A stretch of 64,000 bases of DNA from CAYOXX01 sp964408025 (GTDB lineage: Bacteria; Acidobacteriota; DATKUA01): NCBI GenBank assembly GCA_964408025.1, contig CAYOXX010000001.1, positions 62,001-126,000 of the forward strand. Direction: 5' to 3'. Positions 43,501-52,127 of the stretch are shown in pieces. The translations under genes were made by a program, and so were the position numbers. Below the pieces are notes generated by a model, which worked only from the letters and a program-made list of their open reading frames with translations, made no database searches and was not told the origin of the DNA. How positions within the stretch are numbered: position 1 is the stretch's first letter; each line of letters starts with the position of its first letter.

Positions 43501-44129
43501 GATATGCGCGTCGCACCCCTGATCACGGCGGCCTGTTCCTGCAGGCCGTGGTTCTGGATTTCGAGGAAGAAGCTATCCTGTCCGAATATATCGCGGTATT
43601 CGAGGGCGGCCGCCTCGGCAGCCTCGTCGCTGCCCGACACCAGGTTCTTGGCCACCTCGCCGCTGTCGCACCCGCTCAGGCATATGAGGCCTTCGGCGTG
43701 CTCCCTCAGCAGCCGCTTGTCGACGCGTGGTTTGTAGTAGAAGCCGTTGAGGAACGACTCGCTAACCAATTTTATCAGGTTGAGGTAACCTTGCTCGCTG
43801 CGCACTATCAGGGTTAAGTGGTGCGGCTTGCCGTTCGACGCCGACTTGTCGCGGTAGTCGCCCTGGGCGACGTACATCTCGCAGCCGATTATCGGCTTCA
43901 CTCCCGACCCCTTCGCCGCGCGCATAAGCTGCACCGCTCCGAACATGACGCCGTGGTCGGTTACGGCCACGGCCGGCATCCCGAGCCTCTTGCAGCGCCG
44001 GATGAGGTCGGGGATCTTGATGGCGCCGTCGAGAAGGCTGAATTGGGAGTGCAGGTGCAGGTGTACGAAGGGGCGCTTGGCTGGGGAGTCGCTCGACGGC
44101 ATTTCCTGTTCCCCGCCTGTAACCATCAC
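40593..44129 (-). CDS. dnaE: DNA polymerase III subunit alpha
   Basis: 1178 residues of DnaE1 type. It has an N-terminal PHP domain (FVHLHLHSQFSLLDGA; VTDHGVMFG), the polymerase core with catalytic acidic residues in MPDFDIDFC, the GRGSGAGSLVAYSMGIT palm/finger motif, a tandem helix-hairpin-helix and OB-fold (VGGIVTGLRRKRTRSGKAM), and a C-terminal tau-binding region. It is the main replicative polymerase. It lies 24 bp after guaA and may be cotranscribed. ATG 44102 is an alternative start. Confidence 0.96.
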   Translation of the reverse strand: MMVTGGEQEMPSSDSPAKRPFVHLHLHSQFSLLDGAIKIPDLIRRCKRLGMPAVAVTDHGVMFGAVQLMRAAKGSGVKPIIGCEMYVAQGDYRDKSASNGKPHHLTLIVRSEQGYLNLIKLVSESFLNGFYYKPRVDKRLLREHAEGLICLSGCDSGEVAKNLVSGSDEAAEAAALEYRDIFGQDSFFLEIQNHGLQEQAAVIRGATRISRKHGIPLAATNDCHYVGADDAEAHDVLLCIGTGKNVSDENRLRYSSDQLYLKSGDEMAELFGGELEEALDNTLAIAEMCDFKLKFGVYHLPQYQVPEGESIDSYFARVAEEGFEQRMPEIRRAIERGEVSVDLDEYRERLDQEIAMIQKTGFSGYFLIVWDFIRFSKESGIPVGPGRGSGAGSLVAYSMGITAIDPIRFNLLFERFINPERVSMPDFDIDFCVRRRGEVIEYVRQKYGLKNVSQIITFGTMAARNAIRDVGRVLEVPYAEVDRVAKLVPFEIGMTLDRALKNSPDLAELYRASPKIKHIIDIARRLEGLTRHASTHAAGVVIAPKPLLQFLPLYKSSKDEITTQYDMNDIEAIGLIKMDFLGLRTLTVIQDTVEAIVGSSGERLDIESLPLNDPEVFKMLRAGRTCGIFQFESAGMRDILMRLKPERLEDLSALNALYRPGPIKGGLIDDYIKRRRGKTKVEYILPELEEITKETLGIILYQEQVMQIASRLAGFSLGEADLLRRAMGKKKKALMAQQRDHFVAGAVDNGVDRRRAEEVFELIAYFSGYGFNKAHSTAYAYIAYQTAYLKARYPAHFMAALMSSEMENSERIKRYLAECSEMGIEVAPADVNRSRADFCVEGDSILFGLGAVKNVGVGAINSIVAAREEHGRFASIFRFCEQVDLRAVNKRVVESLIKSGSFDSLGARRPQLLAVLDRAFESGQKAMRDRLSGQESLFGGLDEAKGDTPGRGTEELPNVDDWSEKTRLAYEKEVLGFYASGHPLQQFRAELESAATSPTERLASKNREQVSVGGIVTGLRRKRTRSGKAMAVFHLEDETGSVETIVFPDLYAEVSRRLDDDEVILVRGRAESDSESLRLIAEEIVPLAHVRPKEAKALTVTLDLDRLDDGRINEIIEVVRGNRGSSALTFRMLRDGEFDIEASTSGYYNIKASPDVIARLQELAGEENVRIVRNRAKP

Positions 44130-44153
44130 CCTCGACCTTCGTCGGAACCCCGC

Positions 44154-45698
44154 CTATTCCCACTCGATGGTGCTGGGAGGCTTCGAGCTGATGTCGTAGA
44201 CGACCCTGTTGATCCCGCGCACCTCGTTGATTATCCGGTTGCTTATTGTGCGTAGGAGTTCGTACGGCAACTGAGCCCAGTCGGCCGTCATCGCGTCGCG
44301 GCTCTCGACGGCCCGCAGGGCCAGCGTGCTCTCGTAGGTCCGCTCGTCGCCCATCACGCCGACGCTGCGCACCGGCAGCAGGACGCCGAAGCTCTGCCAC
44401 AGCTCGCGGTAGAGGCCTGCGGCCTTGATCTCGGAGACGATGATGTGGTCGGCCTGCCTCAGGACGTCTAGGCGCTCTTTAGTGACCTCGCCGAGAATGC
44501 GCACCGCCAGGCCGGGCCCGGGGAAGGGCTGCCGGTAAACCAAGTCCTCGGGGAGGCCGAGCTCGAGGCCCAGCGCTCTTACCTCGTCCTTGAACAGAAA
44601 GCGCAGCGGTTCCACCAGCTCCAGCTTCATCCGCTCCGGCAGGCCGCCGACATTGTGGTGGCTCTTGATGACGTCGGAGGGTCCGTGCACGGCGATGCTC
44701 TCGATGACGTCGGGGTAGAGCGTCCCCTGGGCCAGAAATCCGACGTCCTCCCCCAGCTTGGCAGCCTCCTCGGTGAAGATTTCGATGAACTCCTCGCCGA
44801 TGATCCGCCGCTTGCGCTCGGGATCGGATACGCCGGCGAGCCTGGCGAGGAATCGTTTAGCGGCCTCTACGCGGACGATGTTCAGCTTCATCCGCTGCGC
44901 GAAGTTCCGCATCACCTGGTCCGCCTCGCGCAGCCGCAGGAGTCCGTTGTCGACGAAGATGCAGAGCAATCGGTCGCCGATGGCCCGGTCCAGCAGGGCG
45001 GCTGTGACGGACGAATCGACGCCCCCGCTCAGCCCCAGGACAACGCGGCCTCCGCGCACCTGCCGCCTGATCGCCTCGACGCTCTCCTCGATGAAGCCGG
45101 CCATTGTCCAGTAGCTGCGGCAGCCGCAGATCTCGCCGACGAAGTTGCGCAGCATCGCCGTCCCGTTGTCGGTGTGGACGACCTCGGGGTGGAACTGCAC
45201 GCCGTAGATGGCGCGGCCCCCGTCGGCCATGGCAGCGTTCGGGCAGCTCGGAGTCGAGGCGACGGCCTCGAAGCCGTGCGGCAGTGCGGTCACCGAGTCG
45301 CCGTGGCTCATCCATACCTTCTGACGCCGCTCGAGGCCGGTAAACAGCAGCGAGGCGGTGTCCACTTCGACAACGGCGTGGCCAAACTCCCTGGCCGGCG
45401 AGTTCTCCACGTCGCCCCCCAGAAGTTTCGCGATGGTCTGCATGCCGTAGCAGATGCCGAGGATCGGGATCCCGAGTTCCAGAAGCTCGGCGTCGACCGC
45501 CGGGGCGCCGTCGTCGTAGACGCTCCTCGGCCCGCCTGAAAGAATTATGCCCCGTGGCGCCAGGCCGCGGATTTCGTCTGCCTGCAGCGAGAAGGGATGG
45601 ATCTCGCAGTAGACCTGCAGTTCGCGCACCCGGCGCGCGATCAACTGCGTCACCTGGGAGCCGAAATCGAGGATCAGTATGCTGTCGCGAGCCGGCAT
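44154..45698 (-). CDS. guaA: GMP synthase (glutamine-hydrolysing)
   Basis: 514 residues. The glutaminase part has GICYGMQTIAKLLGG (catalytic Cys) and GVQFHPEVVHT. The synthetase part has the P-loop LGLSGGVDSSVTAALL and the dimerisation end (RQPFPGPGLAVRILGEVT; RVVYDISSKPPSTIEWE). It converts XMP to GMP using ATP and glutamine. Confidence 0.97.
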   Translation of the reverse strand: MPARDSILILDFGSQVTQLIARRVRELQVYCEIHPFSLQADEIRGLAPRGIILSGGPRSVYDDGAPAVDAELLELGIPILGICYGMQTIAKLLGGDVENSPAREFGHAVVEVDTASLLFTGLERRQKVWMSHGDSVTALPHGFEAVASTPSCPNAAMADGGRAIYGVQFHPEVVHTDNGTAMLRNFVGEICGCRSYWTMAGFIEESVEAIRRQVRGGRVVLGLSGGVDSSVTAALLDRAIGDRLLCIFVDNGLLRLREADQVMRNFAQRMKLNIVRVEAAKRFLARLAGVSDPERKRRIIGEEFIEIFTEEAAKLGEDVGFLAQGTLYPDVIESIAVHGPSDVIKSHHNVGGLPERMKLELVEPLRFLFKDEVRALGLELGLPEDLVYRQPFPGPGLAVRILGEVTKERLDVLRQADHIIVSEIKAAGLYRELWQSFGVLLPVRSVGVMGDERTYESTLALRAVESRDAMTADWAQLPYELLRTISNRIINEVRGINRVVYDISSKPPSTIEWE

Positions 45699-45722
45699 CA
45701 GGTTCTCGTCCTGTTTGTAGCC

Positions 45723-45750
45723 ACTATAGCAAAAGGGGTATGCGAGTCAA
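45723..45750 (-). promoter_or_regulatory. Putative guaA promoter
   Basis: On the minus strand TTGACT (45745-45750), a 16-bp spacer and TATAGT (45723-45728), 24 bp before the guaA ATG. The leader is too short for a purine riboswitch. Confidence 0.6.
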
Positions 45751-45819
45751 GGACCGGCACTACATCTTGAGCAAGTCGAGCGTTTTCAACGGTATGCGGC
45801 TCGCCCGGAATCACCTTCG

Positions 45820-48249
45820 CTACATCACGGAGACCGGATCGATTACCGTTTTCAGCGCGCCGGGTCCTTCGTGGGCGGCACGGGCGCGGCGGATCGCTTC
45901 GTTGAGGCGCTTGCGTTCCGCCGCCTTTATGATCAGCTGGTGTCGCCAGCTGCTCTTCAGCCTAGCGTAGGGCGCCAGCGAGGGTCCCAGCACGTATGCC
46001 TTCCCCTCGAGCTCGCCGTAGAGGACCTCGGCGATCCTCTGCGCCGCTGCCCTGCCCCTGCCCCTGTCGCGGTCCTCGACGGTTAGCAGCGCCAGGTAGC
46101 CAAAAGGGGGATAGCGCAGCCTGGCGCGGTAGTCGAGCTCCTTTTCTAAAAACAGCTCCCAGTCGCCCTCGCCGGCGGCCCGCACTGCGTAGTGGTCGGG
46201 CCTGTAGGTCAGTATGAATACCTCGCCGGGCCGCTCACCGCGTCCGGCCCGCCCAGAGATCTGAGTGATCAACTGGAAGACACGCTCGCAGTGGCGGAAA
46301 TCGGGTAGCCTCAGGAGCGAGTCGAGCCCCAGGGCGACCACCGTCGTCACGTGGGGGTAGTCGTGGCCCTTGGCGATCATCTGCGTGCCAACCAGGATGT
46401 CGATCCGCTGCTTCCGTAGCCGCTCGAGGACCTCGCGGTAGCGGCGTGGATTGGTGATCACGTCGCGGTCCATGCGCTCAATCGCGGCGTCGGGGAAGCG
46501 CTCCAGCAATTGCTCCTCGACCTTCTCGGTCCCCGTGCCCAGGGCTTCGACCGATCCGCTGCCGCATTCTGGGCAGATGCGGGGCATCTCGCTCCGGCGT
46601 CCGCAGTAGTGGCACTTCAGCCCCCCGACGGCTTCGTGGTAGGCCAAACCGATTGAGCAGTTCGGGCACTCGAAGTTGTGGCCGCAGGCGCGGCAGAGGA
46701 CGAAGGGGGCGTAACCCTTCCTGCCTACCAGAACTAGCGTCTGCTCGCCGCGCTGCAGCGTCCGCTCGACAGCCTCGTCCACGACGCCCGGAAACGGCGA
46801 CACGCCGTCCGCGGATTCCGCTGAACGAAGGTCCACTATATTGAGACGCGGCAAGGGCCGCTCGAAAACCCGCTTTTTCAGCCTCAGCAGCCGGTACTTG
46901 CCCCGGCCGGTGTTGTGCAGCGACTCGAGCGAGGGCGTGGCGCTGCCGAGGACGCACACGCACCCGGATTTCTGCGCCCTCACAAGGGCGACGTCGCGGG
47001 CGCTGAAGGTCGGGTAGTCGTCTTGCTTGTAGCTGCTGTCGTGCTCCTCGTCGACCACGATCAGGCCGGGGTTTTCCAGCGGTGCGAACACCGACAGCCT
47101 GGTTCCCAGGACTACCTTCGCCTCGCCCCTGCGGACGCGGTTCCACTCGTCGATCCTCTCGCCGCCGCTCAGAGCGCTGTGGAGCACGGCCAGGTGGTCG
47201 CCGAAGACGGCGTAGTAGCGCCGCACAAACTGCGGCGTAAGCGCCAACTCGGGGATCAGGATCAGGGTACCTTTGCCCGACTCCAGGCAGCGCCCGGCCG
47301 CGTGGATGTAGATCTCCGTCTTACCGGAGCCGGTTACGCCGTGCAAAAGGAAGGGCGAGAAGCGCTCACCCTTCAGCGCTTTCTCGATCTCTGAAAACGC
47401 CTGCCGCTGCTCCCCCACGAGTCTCTTGGGCCGCTCCGGTTCCACGTCGAGATCGGCGAACGGGTCGCGACGGACGGTGACCGACGCGTACTCGGCCAGC
47501 CCGGCCCTGACCAAACCATCTACGACCGCCCTCGAGGCGCCGAGCTGGTTCTCGGTCTCCGAAAGCGGGATCGGTCCAGCCGCCGCCAGCAGGCGCTCGT
47601 ATGCCGGCTTGCGCTTCGCCGAGCGGCGCCAGAACTCGTCGGGCTGCGGTGGCGCGCTCTCGACGGCCAGCACCGCCTTGCGCCGCTTCTCCAGCTTCCG
47701 GCCGCTCCGCATCCTCGTTGCCCCGATCCAGCCCTCCCGCAGCAGGCGTGAAATCAGCGGAGCTGGAAAGGATTTGTTTAGCAGCGCGACCTTCTGCGGT
47801 CCTCGCTCGACGAGGTGATCCAGCAGGCGGCGGGTCTCGCCGAGGTCGTCAGGCACGAGGGCGAGCGCTCGCAGGCGGTGATGCTCGGAGCGGCCGCTCT
47901 CGGTCAGCCGCACGACTTCCCGCTCGACCACGTTGATGCCGGCCGGCAGCGCCGCCTTGATGACGTCGCCCCAGGAAGATATGTAGTAATCGGCCACCCA
48001 ACGGGTAAGCTCGAGCATCCGCGGCGAGAGCAGCGGCTCGTCGTCGAGGATCTCGAGCAGCGGCTTCAGCGTACGCCCAGTGGAGGCCGATGCGGCCAGC
48101 CCGGTGATGTAGCCGGTGACCCTGGCACCGCCCACGGGGACGAGCGCGCGTACGCCGGGCTTCGCTCTCGCGTCGAGATCGCCGGGAACGAGATAGTCCC
48201 AAGCGGTCTCCACGTTCGGCCTGGGGATGGCGACTCTGGCTAACCGCAT
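45820..48249 (-). CDS. priA: Primosomal protein N' (PriA helicase)
   Basis: 809 residues: a 3'-DNA-binding domain at the N-terminus, Walker A HGVTGSGKTEIYIHA, DEEHDSSYKQDDYPTFSARD, the zinc-binding insertion (CRACGHNFECPNCS, CHYCG, CPECGS), and helicase motifs through GRAGRGERPGEVFI. It restarts replication at stalled forks. It is the last gene of a leftward run lpxB-msbA-yicC-gmk-rpoZ-coaBC-udg-priA. Confidence 0.95.
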   Translation of the reverse strand: MRLARVAIPRPNVETAWDYLVPGDLDARAKPGVRALVPVGGARVTGYITGLAASASTGRTLKPLLEILDDEPLLSPRMLELTRWVADYYISSWGDVIKAALPAGINVVEREVVRLTESGRSEHHRLRALALVPDDLGETRRLLDHLVERGPQKVALLNKSFPAPLISRLLREGWIGATRMRSGRKLEKRRKAVLAVESAPPQPDEFWRRSAKRKPAYERLLAAAGPIPLSETENQLGASRAVVDGLVRAGLAEYASVTVRRDPFADLDVEPERPKRLVGEQRQAFSEIEKALKGERFSPFLLHGVTGSGKTEIYIHAAGRCLESGKGTLILIPELALTPQFVRRYYAVFGDHLAVLHSALSGGERIDEWNRVRRGEAKVVLGTRLSVFAPLENPGLIVVDEEHDSSYKQDDYPTFSARDVALVRAQKSGCVCVLGSATPSLESLHNTGRGKYRLLRLKKRVFERPLPRLNIVDLRSAESADGVSPFPGVVDEAVERTLQRGEQTLVLVGRKGYAPFVLCRACGHNFECPNCSIGLAYHEAVGGLKCHYCGRRSEMPRICPECGSGSVEALGTGTEKVEEQLLERFPDAAIERMDRDVITNPRRYREVLERLRKQRIDILVGTQMIAKGHDYPHVTTVVALGLDSLLRLPDFRHCERVFQLITQISGRAGRGERPGEVFILTYRPDHYAVRAAGEGDWELFLEKELDYRARLRYPPFGYLALLTVEDRDRGRGRAAAQRIAEVLYGELEGKAYVLGPSLAPYARLKSSWRHQLIIKAAERKRLNEAIRRARAAHEGPGALKTVIDPVSVM

Positions 48250-48321
48250 CCTGAGTTCTCGTCTGGTGTTATCCGGCGCCTATCGTAACGCCGGGCGGCG
48301 TGTTTTAGAATACTCGGATTG

Positions 48322-48348
48322 GCCGACAACCCGCTAGCGGTTGTCGGC
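48322..48348 (-). other. Perfect 10-bp-stem hairpin around the udg stop codon
   Basis: GCCGACAACC (48322-48331) pairs with GGTTGTCGGC (48339-48348), and the loop contains the stop codon of the uracil-DNA glycosylase gene. No T run follows on either strand, so it is more likely an mRNA 3'-end or attenuating structure than a classic terminator. Confidence 0.5.
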
Positions 48349-49023
48349 GGTGATGCCGAGAAGTCCCATGACCTTCTGCATGTCCTCCCAGACCTGGCCG
48401 CGCGTCCTGGGCGTGTAGTTGCGCAGCAGGTAGGCGGGGTGGAAGGTAGGCTGCAGCGGCACGCCGAGGTAGCTGTGCACCTCCTCGCGCAGGCGCGAGA
48501 TCGGCTCGCTGGTGTTGAGCAGCGTCTGCGCCGCTACCGTTCCGAGAGCGCAGATGACCCGCGGCTGGATTATGGCGATCTGGCGCTCGAGGTAAGGCAG
48601 ACAGCTACGTATCTCGTCGGGACGCGGCGAGCGGTTGCCCGGCGGGCGGCACTTGACGATGTTGCCGATGTAGACGTCCTGCCGCTGTAGGCCGACGGCC
48701 CTGATGATCTCGTTGAGCTTCTTGCCGGCGCGGCCGACGAACGGCAGGCCCTGGCGGTCCTCTTCCGCACCCGGCCCCTCGCCGATGAACATCAGGTCGG
48801 CGTCAGGGTTACCCTCGCCGAAAACGATGTTACTCCGCCCCTCCTCGCTCAGGCGGCACCGCTGGCAGCCGGCGACGTAGTCCGACCATAGCTCTTCCAG
48901 TGCCTTGGCTTTCGATTTGACTGCGGCGACGGCGGGATCGGCCGCGTCGGCGTACTCGGCGCCGATATCTTTCAGGTAGCGGAGGTGCCCCAGAAGCTGA
49001 CCGTGGACATCTTCCCTCTTCAT
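48334..49023 (-). CDS. Family 4 uracil-DNA glycosylase (Fe-S)
   Basis: 229 residues. It has a [4Fe-4S]-binding Cys set (CQRCRLSEEGRSN and later CRPPGNRSPRPDEIRSC), motif A GEGPGAEEDRQGLPFVG and motif B HPAYLLRN. It removes uracil from DNA. The first 45 residues form an extra helical N-terminus. Its start overlaps the coaBC stop by four bases. Confidence 0.92.
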   Translation of the reverse strand: MKREDVHGQLLGHLRYLKDIGAEYADAADPAVAAVKSKAKALEELWSDYVAGCQRCRLSEEGRSNIVFGEGNPDADLMFIGEGPGAEEDRQGLPFVGRAGKKLNEIIRAVGLQRQDVYIGNIVKCRPPGNRSPRPDEIRSCLPYLERQIAIIQPRVICALGTVAAQTLLNTSEPISRLREEVHSYLGVPLQPTFHPAYLLRNYTPRTRGQVWEDMQKVMGLLGITADNR

Positions 49024-50228
49024 CTGCTTATTCTGCTCTCGACTTCGTCCAGGATCGCGCTCGCCATCTCGGCTTTCGGGCAGCGCCCGATCTCTTTTTC
49101 GCCGCCGTCGGCGAAGAGTATCAAGCCCTCAGTGGTATCCCCACCCATCGCGTCGGCGCGGCCGGCAACCGGATTGGCCACTATCATGTCGAGGGCCTTA
49201 CTTTTCAGCTTGGCAGCAGCATTGCCGCGCAGGTCTTCGCTTTCGGCCGCGAAGCCGACTAGGAACGGGCGGTCCTTCAGGGTCCCGACTCGCGCCAGGA
49301 TGTCCTCTGTCAGCTCCAGCTCCAACTTCAGCGCGGCTCCGCTCTTCTTTATCTTGCCGCTCTCGATCCTCCTCGGTCGAAAGTCGGCCACCGCGGCGGC
49401 CATTATCAGCAGGTCGGTACCGCGCAGCTCCCTGTCGACCTCCCTGGACATCTCAGCGGCTGTGCGGACGGAAATCCCGTCGACGTAGTACGGCGTCCGC
49501 AGCCCGGTCGGTCCGCTGATCAGGATCACCTTGGCTCCGCGCGCTGCAGCCTCGCGGGCCAGTGCGTAGCCCATGCGCCCGCTCGAGCGGTTACTGATGA
49601 AGCGAACCGAATCTATCTCTTCGGCCGTGGGTCCGGCAGTTACAAGGACTTTTAATCCCTCCAGGGTCTTGGGTTGGCGCAGAGCGTATTGGGCGGCGTC
49701 GAGGATATCCTCGGTCTCCGCCAGGCGACCCTCCCCTTCCCAGCCGCAGGCGAGGTATCCGCGGCCGGGCTGCACCACTACCACTCCCCGCTCCTTCAGT
49801 GTCTCGACGTTGCGTTGGGTTGCGGCGTGGCGCCACATCTTGGAGTTCATCGCCGGGGCGATTGCCACCGGGCAGTCTGCGCTGACGTATAGAGTCGAGA
49901 GGAAATCGTCGGCGATGCCGGCGGCGAACTTGGCGATGATGTTCGCCGTAGCCGGCGCCACGAGCAGCAGCCGCATCGAGTCCGAAAGTGCGATGTGCTC
50001 GACCAGCCAGTCACCCGAGCCGTCGAAGAGACCGGTGACGGCTTGCGCGCCGGCGAGCGTCTGAAAGGTCAACGGTGTCACAAAACGCTGCGCCGCCACC
50101 GTGAGGACCGGCCGCACCTGGTAGCCGCGGTCCTGCAGCCGCCTCAGCAGCTCGACCGCCTTGTAGGCGCCGATGCACCCGGTGATGCCGAGTGCGACCA
50201 GCGGTCCGCTATCCCTTTGTGTCGACAT
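49020..50228 (-). CDS. coaBC: Bifunctional phosphopantothenoylcysteine decarboxylase/synthetase
   Basis: 402 residues. The CoaC part has GITGCIGAYKAVELLRRL, the active-site His in EHIALSD, PAMNSKMW and YLACGWEGEGRLAE. The CoaB part has VTAGPTAEEIDSVRFISNRS and SGKIKK. It carries out two steps from phosphopantothenate to phosphopantetheine in coenzyme A synthesis. Confidence 0.96.
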   Translation of the reverse strand: MSTQRDSGPLVALGITGCIGAYKAVELLRRLQDRGYQVRPVLTVAAQRFVTPLTFQTLAGAQAVTGLFDGSGDWLVEHIALSDSMRLLLVAPATANIIAKFAAGIADDFLSTLYVSADCPVAIAPAMNSKMWRHAATQRNVETLKERGVVVVQPGRGYLACGWEGEGRLAETEDILDAAQYALRQPKTLEGLKVLVTAGPTAEEIDSVRFISNRSSGRMGYALAREAAARGAKVILISGPTGLRTPYYVDGISVRTAAEMSREVDRELRGTDLLIMAAAVADFRPRRIESGKIKKSGAALKLELELTEDILARVGTLKDRPFLVGFAAESEDLRGNAAAKLKSKALDMIVANPVAGRADAMGGDTTEGLILFADGGEKEIGRCPKAEMASAILDEVESRISR

Positions 50229-50248
50229 CTCTCAGGCGGGACGAGGCC

Positions 50249-50500
50249 TCAGAGGAATCCCTGCGGCTCTTCCTCTTCCAGTTCTTCAGGCTCCTCAGGC
50301 TCCGCGGATTCTTTGTCCTTCGCGATGATCTCGAAGTCAATGAGACCGTCCAGCACCTCCTCCATTGCTATCTTGGAGAACTTTGCGTAGCGATCTTCGT
50401 CTATCTTGGGCTTTGCGCCCTTCTGAAGCATTTCGCAGCGCTTGGCGGCGATGGTGATGAATCGGTACTTGCTGTCGATGTTTTCCGGGAGGTCCCGCAT
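50249..50500 (-). CDS. rpoZ: RNA polymerase omega subunit
   Basis: 83 residues from ATG 50500 (after a GAGGTAACAGG site). Omega signatures are SKYRFITIAAKRCEMLQKGA and KFSKIAMEEVLDGLIDFE, with an acidic tail (EEPEELEEEEPQGFL). It aids assembly of RNA polymerase. The gmk-rpoZ-coaBC order is common in bacteria. Confidence 0.92.
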   Translation of the reverse strand: MRDLPENIDSKYRFITIAAKRCEMLQKGAKPKIDEDRYAKFSKIAMEEVLDGLIDFEIIAKDKESAEPEEPEELEEEEPQGFL

Positions 50501-50537
50501 CCTGTTACCTCGGTTCTGTTCTATGTGCAGTGGCGCA

Positions 50538-51203
50538 TTATATAGGCAAGTCGAAGGAACGCAAGATTTTATCCACACGCGCCGGGTGGCGTTTGAGCTT
50601 GAGCCTTTCGGCGGTGATTATCGCCTCTACTTCGCCGACGGCCGTATCGAGGTCGTCGTTGACGACTGCGAAGTCGAAGTTCAGCGCCATAGACATCTCC
50701 TCGGCGGCGATGCCGATGCGGCGCTCGAGTTCTTCCTCGCCGTTGGTGCCCCTTTCGCGTAGCCTCCGGGTCATAACCTCTCTTGAGGGCGGCAGGATGA
50801 ATACCCTGACGCAATCTGGGATCGCCTCGCGGACGTTGTCGGCGCCCTGGATGTCGATATCCATCAGGACGTCGTGTCCGCCTTCGAGTAGCTCTTCGGT
50901 CAGCGCGCGGTCGGTGCCGTAGCGGTGCCCGTGAACAAGAGCCCATTCCAGAAACCGGCCGCGTTCTATCCTCTCTTTGAATTCCTCTTCGCTCACAAAG
51001 AAGTAATCGATGCCGTCGCGCTCGGCGGTTCGCGGAGGTCTGGAGGTGCACGAAATCGAGAACCGGAGCTGATCGTCTCGCTCCAGCAGGCGGCGGCAGA
51101 TCGTCGTCTTGCCGCCGCCCGAAGGCGAGGTGACGACGAACGCTATTGCGCGGCGCGTCCCTCCCGCGCCCTCCTCAACGGCAGCCGAATTTTGCTTAGC
51201 CAT
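50538..51203 (-). CDS. gmk: Guanylate kinase
   Basis: 221 residues with P-loop SPSGGGKTTICRRLL, SCTSRPPRTAERDGIDYFFV and the lid/ILPPSREVMTRRLRERG region. It phosphorylates GMP to GDP, so it lies downstream of guaA metabolically although in another operon. Confidence 0.96.
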   Translation of the reverse strand: MAKQNSAAVEEGAGGTRRAIAFVVTSPSGGGKTTICRRLLERDDQLRFSISCTSRPPRTAERDGIDYFFVSEEEFKERIERGRFLEWALVHGHRYGTDRALTEELLEGGHDVLMDIDIQGADNVREAIPDCVRVFILPPSREVMTRRLRERGTNGEEELERRIGIAAEEMSMALNFDFAVVNDDLDTAVGEVEAIITAERLKLKRHPARVDKILRSFDLPI

Positions 51204-51218
51204 CTTTCCCCACCGCGG

Positions 51219-52100
51219 TCACTCTACGTTCTGGACCTGCTCCCTGATCTTCTCCAGCTCCGACTTGATCTCGATCACGGCGTGGCTGAACTTGATATTC
51301 TTGCTCTTGGAACCGATTGTGTTGATCTCCCGGTTCATCTCCTGGACCAGGAAGTCCAGCTTCTTACCCACGATACCATCGACATCGAGCAGTCCGCGCA
51401 TCTGGCCGAAGTGGCTACGCAGGCGAACCGTCTCCTCCGTAACGTCGCTGCGGTCGGCCAGCAGCACCGCCTCCTGCTCGAGACGCAAGGCATCGATTTC
51501 CACGCCTCCTGTGAGTTCCTTGATCCGCTTCCGCAGCCTGTCGAGGTGTTCGGTCCTCACCTGATCCGCGGATTCCTCGATCCCGGAGAGCTCGGCCTCG
51601 CAGCGGCCGAGTCGCTCCTCGATGTCGTCCCGTATCTTTTCCCCTTCCGACGCCCTCATCCCGGCCATCTCGGCGATGGCCGACTCCGCCGCTCTCTCCA
51701 GCTCTCGGCGGAAGCGCTCCGGATCGTCGAGCTCGGCCGGCTCGACTGAGAGGACGTCGGGCAGCGAGAGCAGCGCAGAGGGGTCGAATTCGCCGGACAC
51801 GTCAGGGCGCTCCCTGAGGAACTCCGCCGCCTCCAGAACCGCCTCGACCAGGCGCAGATTGAAGCTCGCCTTTAGGACGTCGCTGCGCAAGTCCCTGACC
51901 TCCACGTGGATATCTACTTTGCCGCGTCCGAGGATTTCGAGGCAGCGCCGGCGCAGCGGGTACTCGAATTCGTAGTAAAGCTGTGGCATCCGGATCGTCA
52001 GGTCCAGGTAGCGGCTGTTGAGGGAGCGCACCCTGACCGAGATGTCGAACTGGTCGTTCAGGCGCCTGGCGCTGCCGACGCCCGTCATGCTACTTATCAC
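51219..52100 (-). CDS. yicC: YicC family protein (endoribonuclease-like)
   Basis: 293 residues with the family N-terminus MISSMTGVGSARR, RSLNSRYLDLTIRMP, and the C-terminal DUF1732 part EMNREINTIGSKSKNIKFSH. E. coli YicC is described as an endoribonuclease acting on RNA such as RyhB. It is usually just upstream of gmk, as here. Confidence 0.93.
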   Translation of the reverse strand: MISSMTGVGSARRLNDQFDISVRVRSLNSRYLDLTIRMPQLYYEFEYPLRRRCLEILGRGKVDIHVEVRDLRSDVLKASFNLRLVEAVLEAAEFLRERPDVSGEFDPSALLSLPDVLSVEPAELDDPERFRRELERAAESAIAEMAGMRASEGEKIRDDIEERLGRCEAELSGIEESADQVRTEHLDRLRKRIKELTGGVEIDALRLEQEAVLLADRSDVTEETVRLRSHFGQMRGLLDVDGIVGKKLDFLVQEMNREINTIGSKSKNIKFSHAVIEIKSELEKIREQVQNVE

Positions 52101-52127
52101 AGGTTGCCTCCGCCGGACGTATCCGCG

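Noticed and set aside
41520..43817. 765-residue plus-strand ORF opposite dnaE
   Set aside because: Antisense shadow of the DnaE polymerase core; no recognisable motif and no independent start signal.
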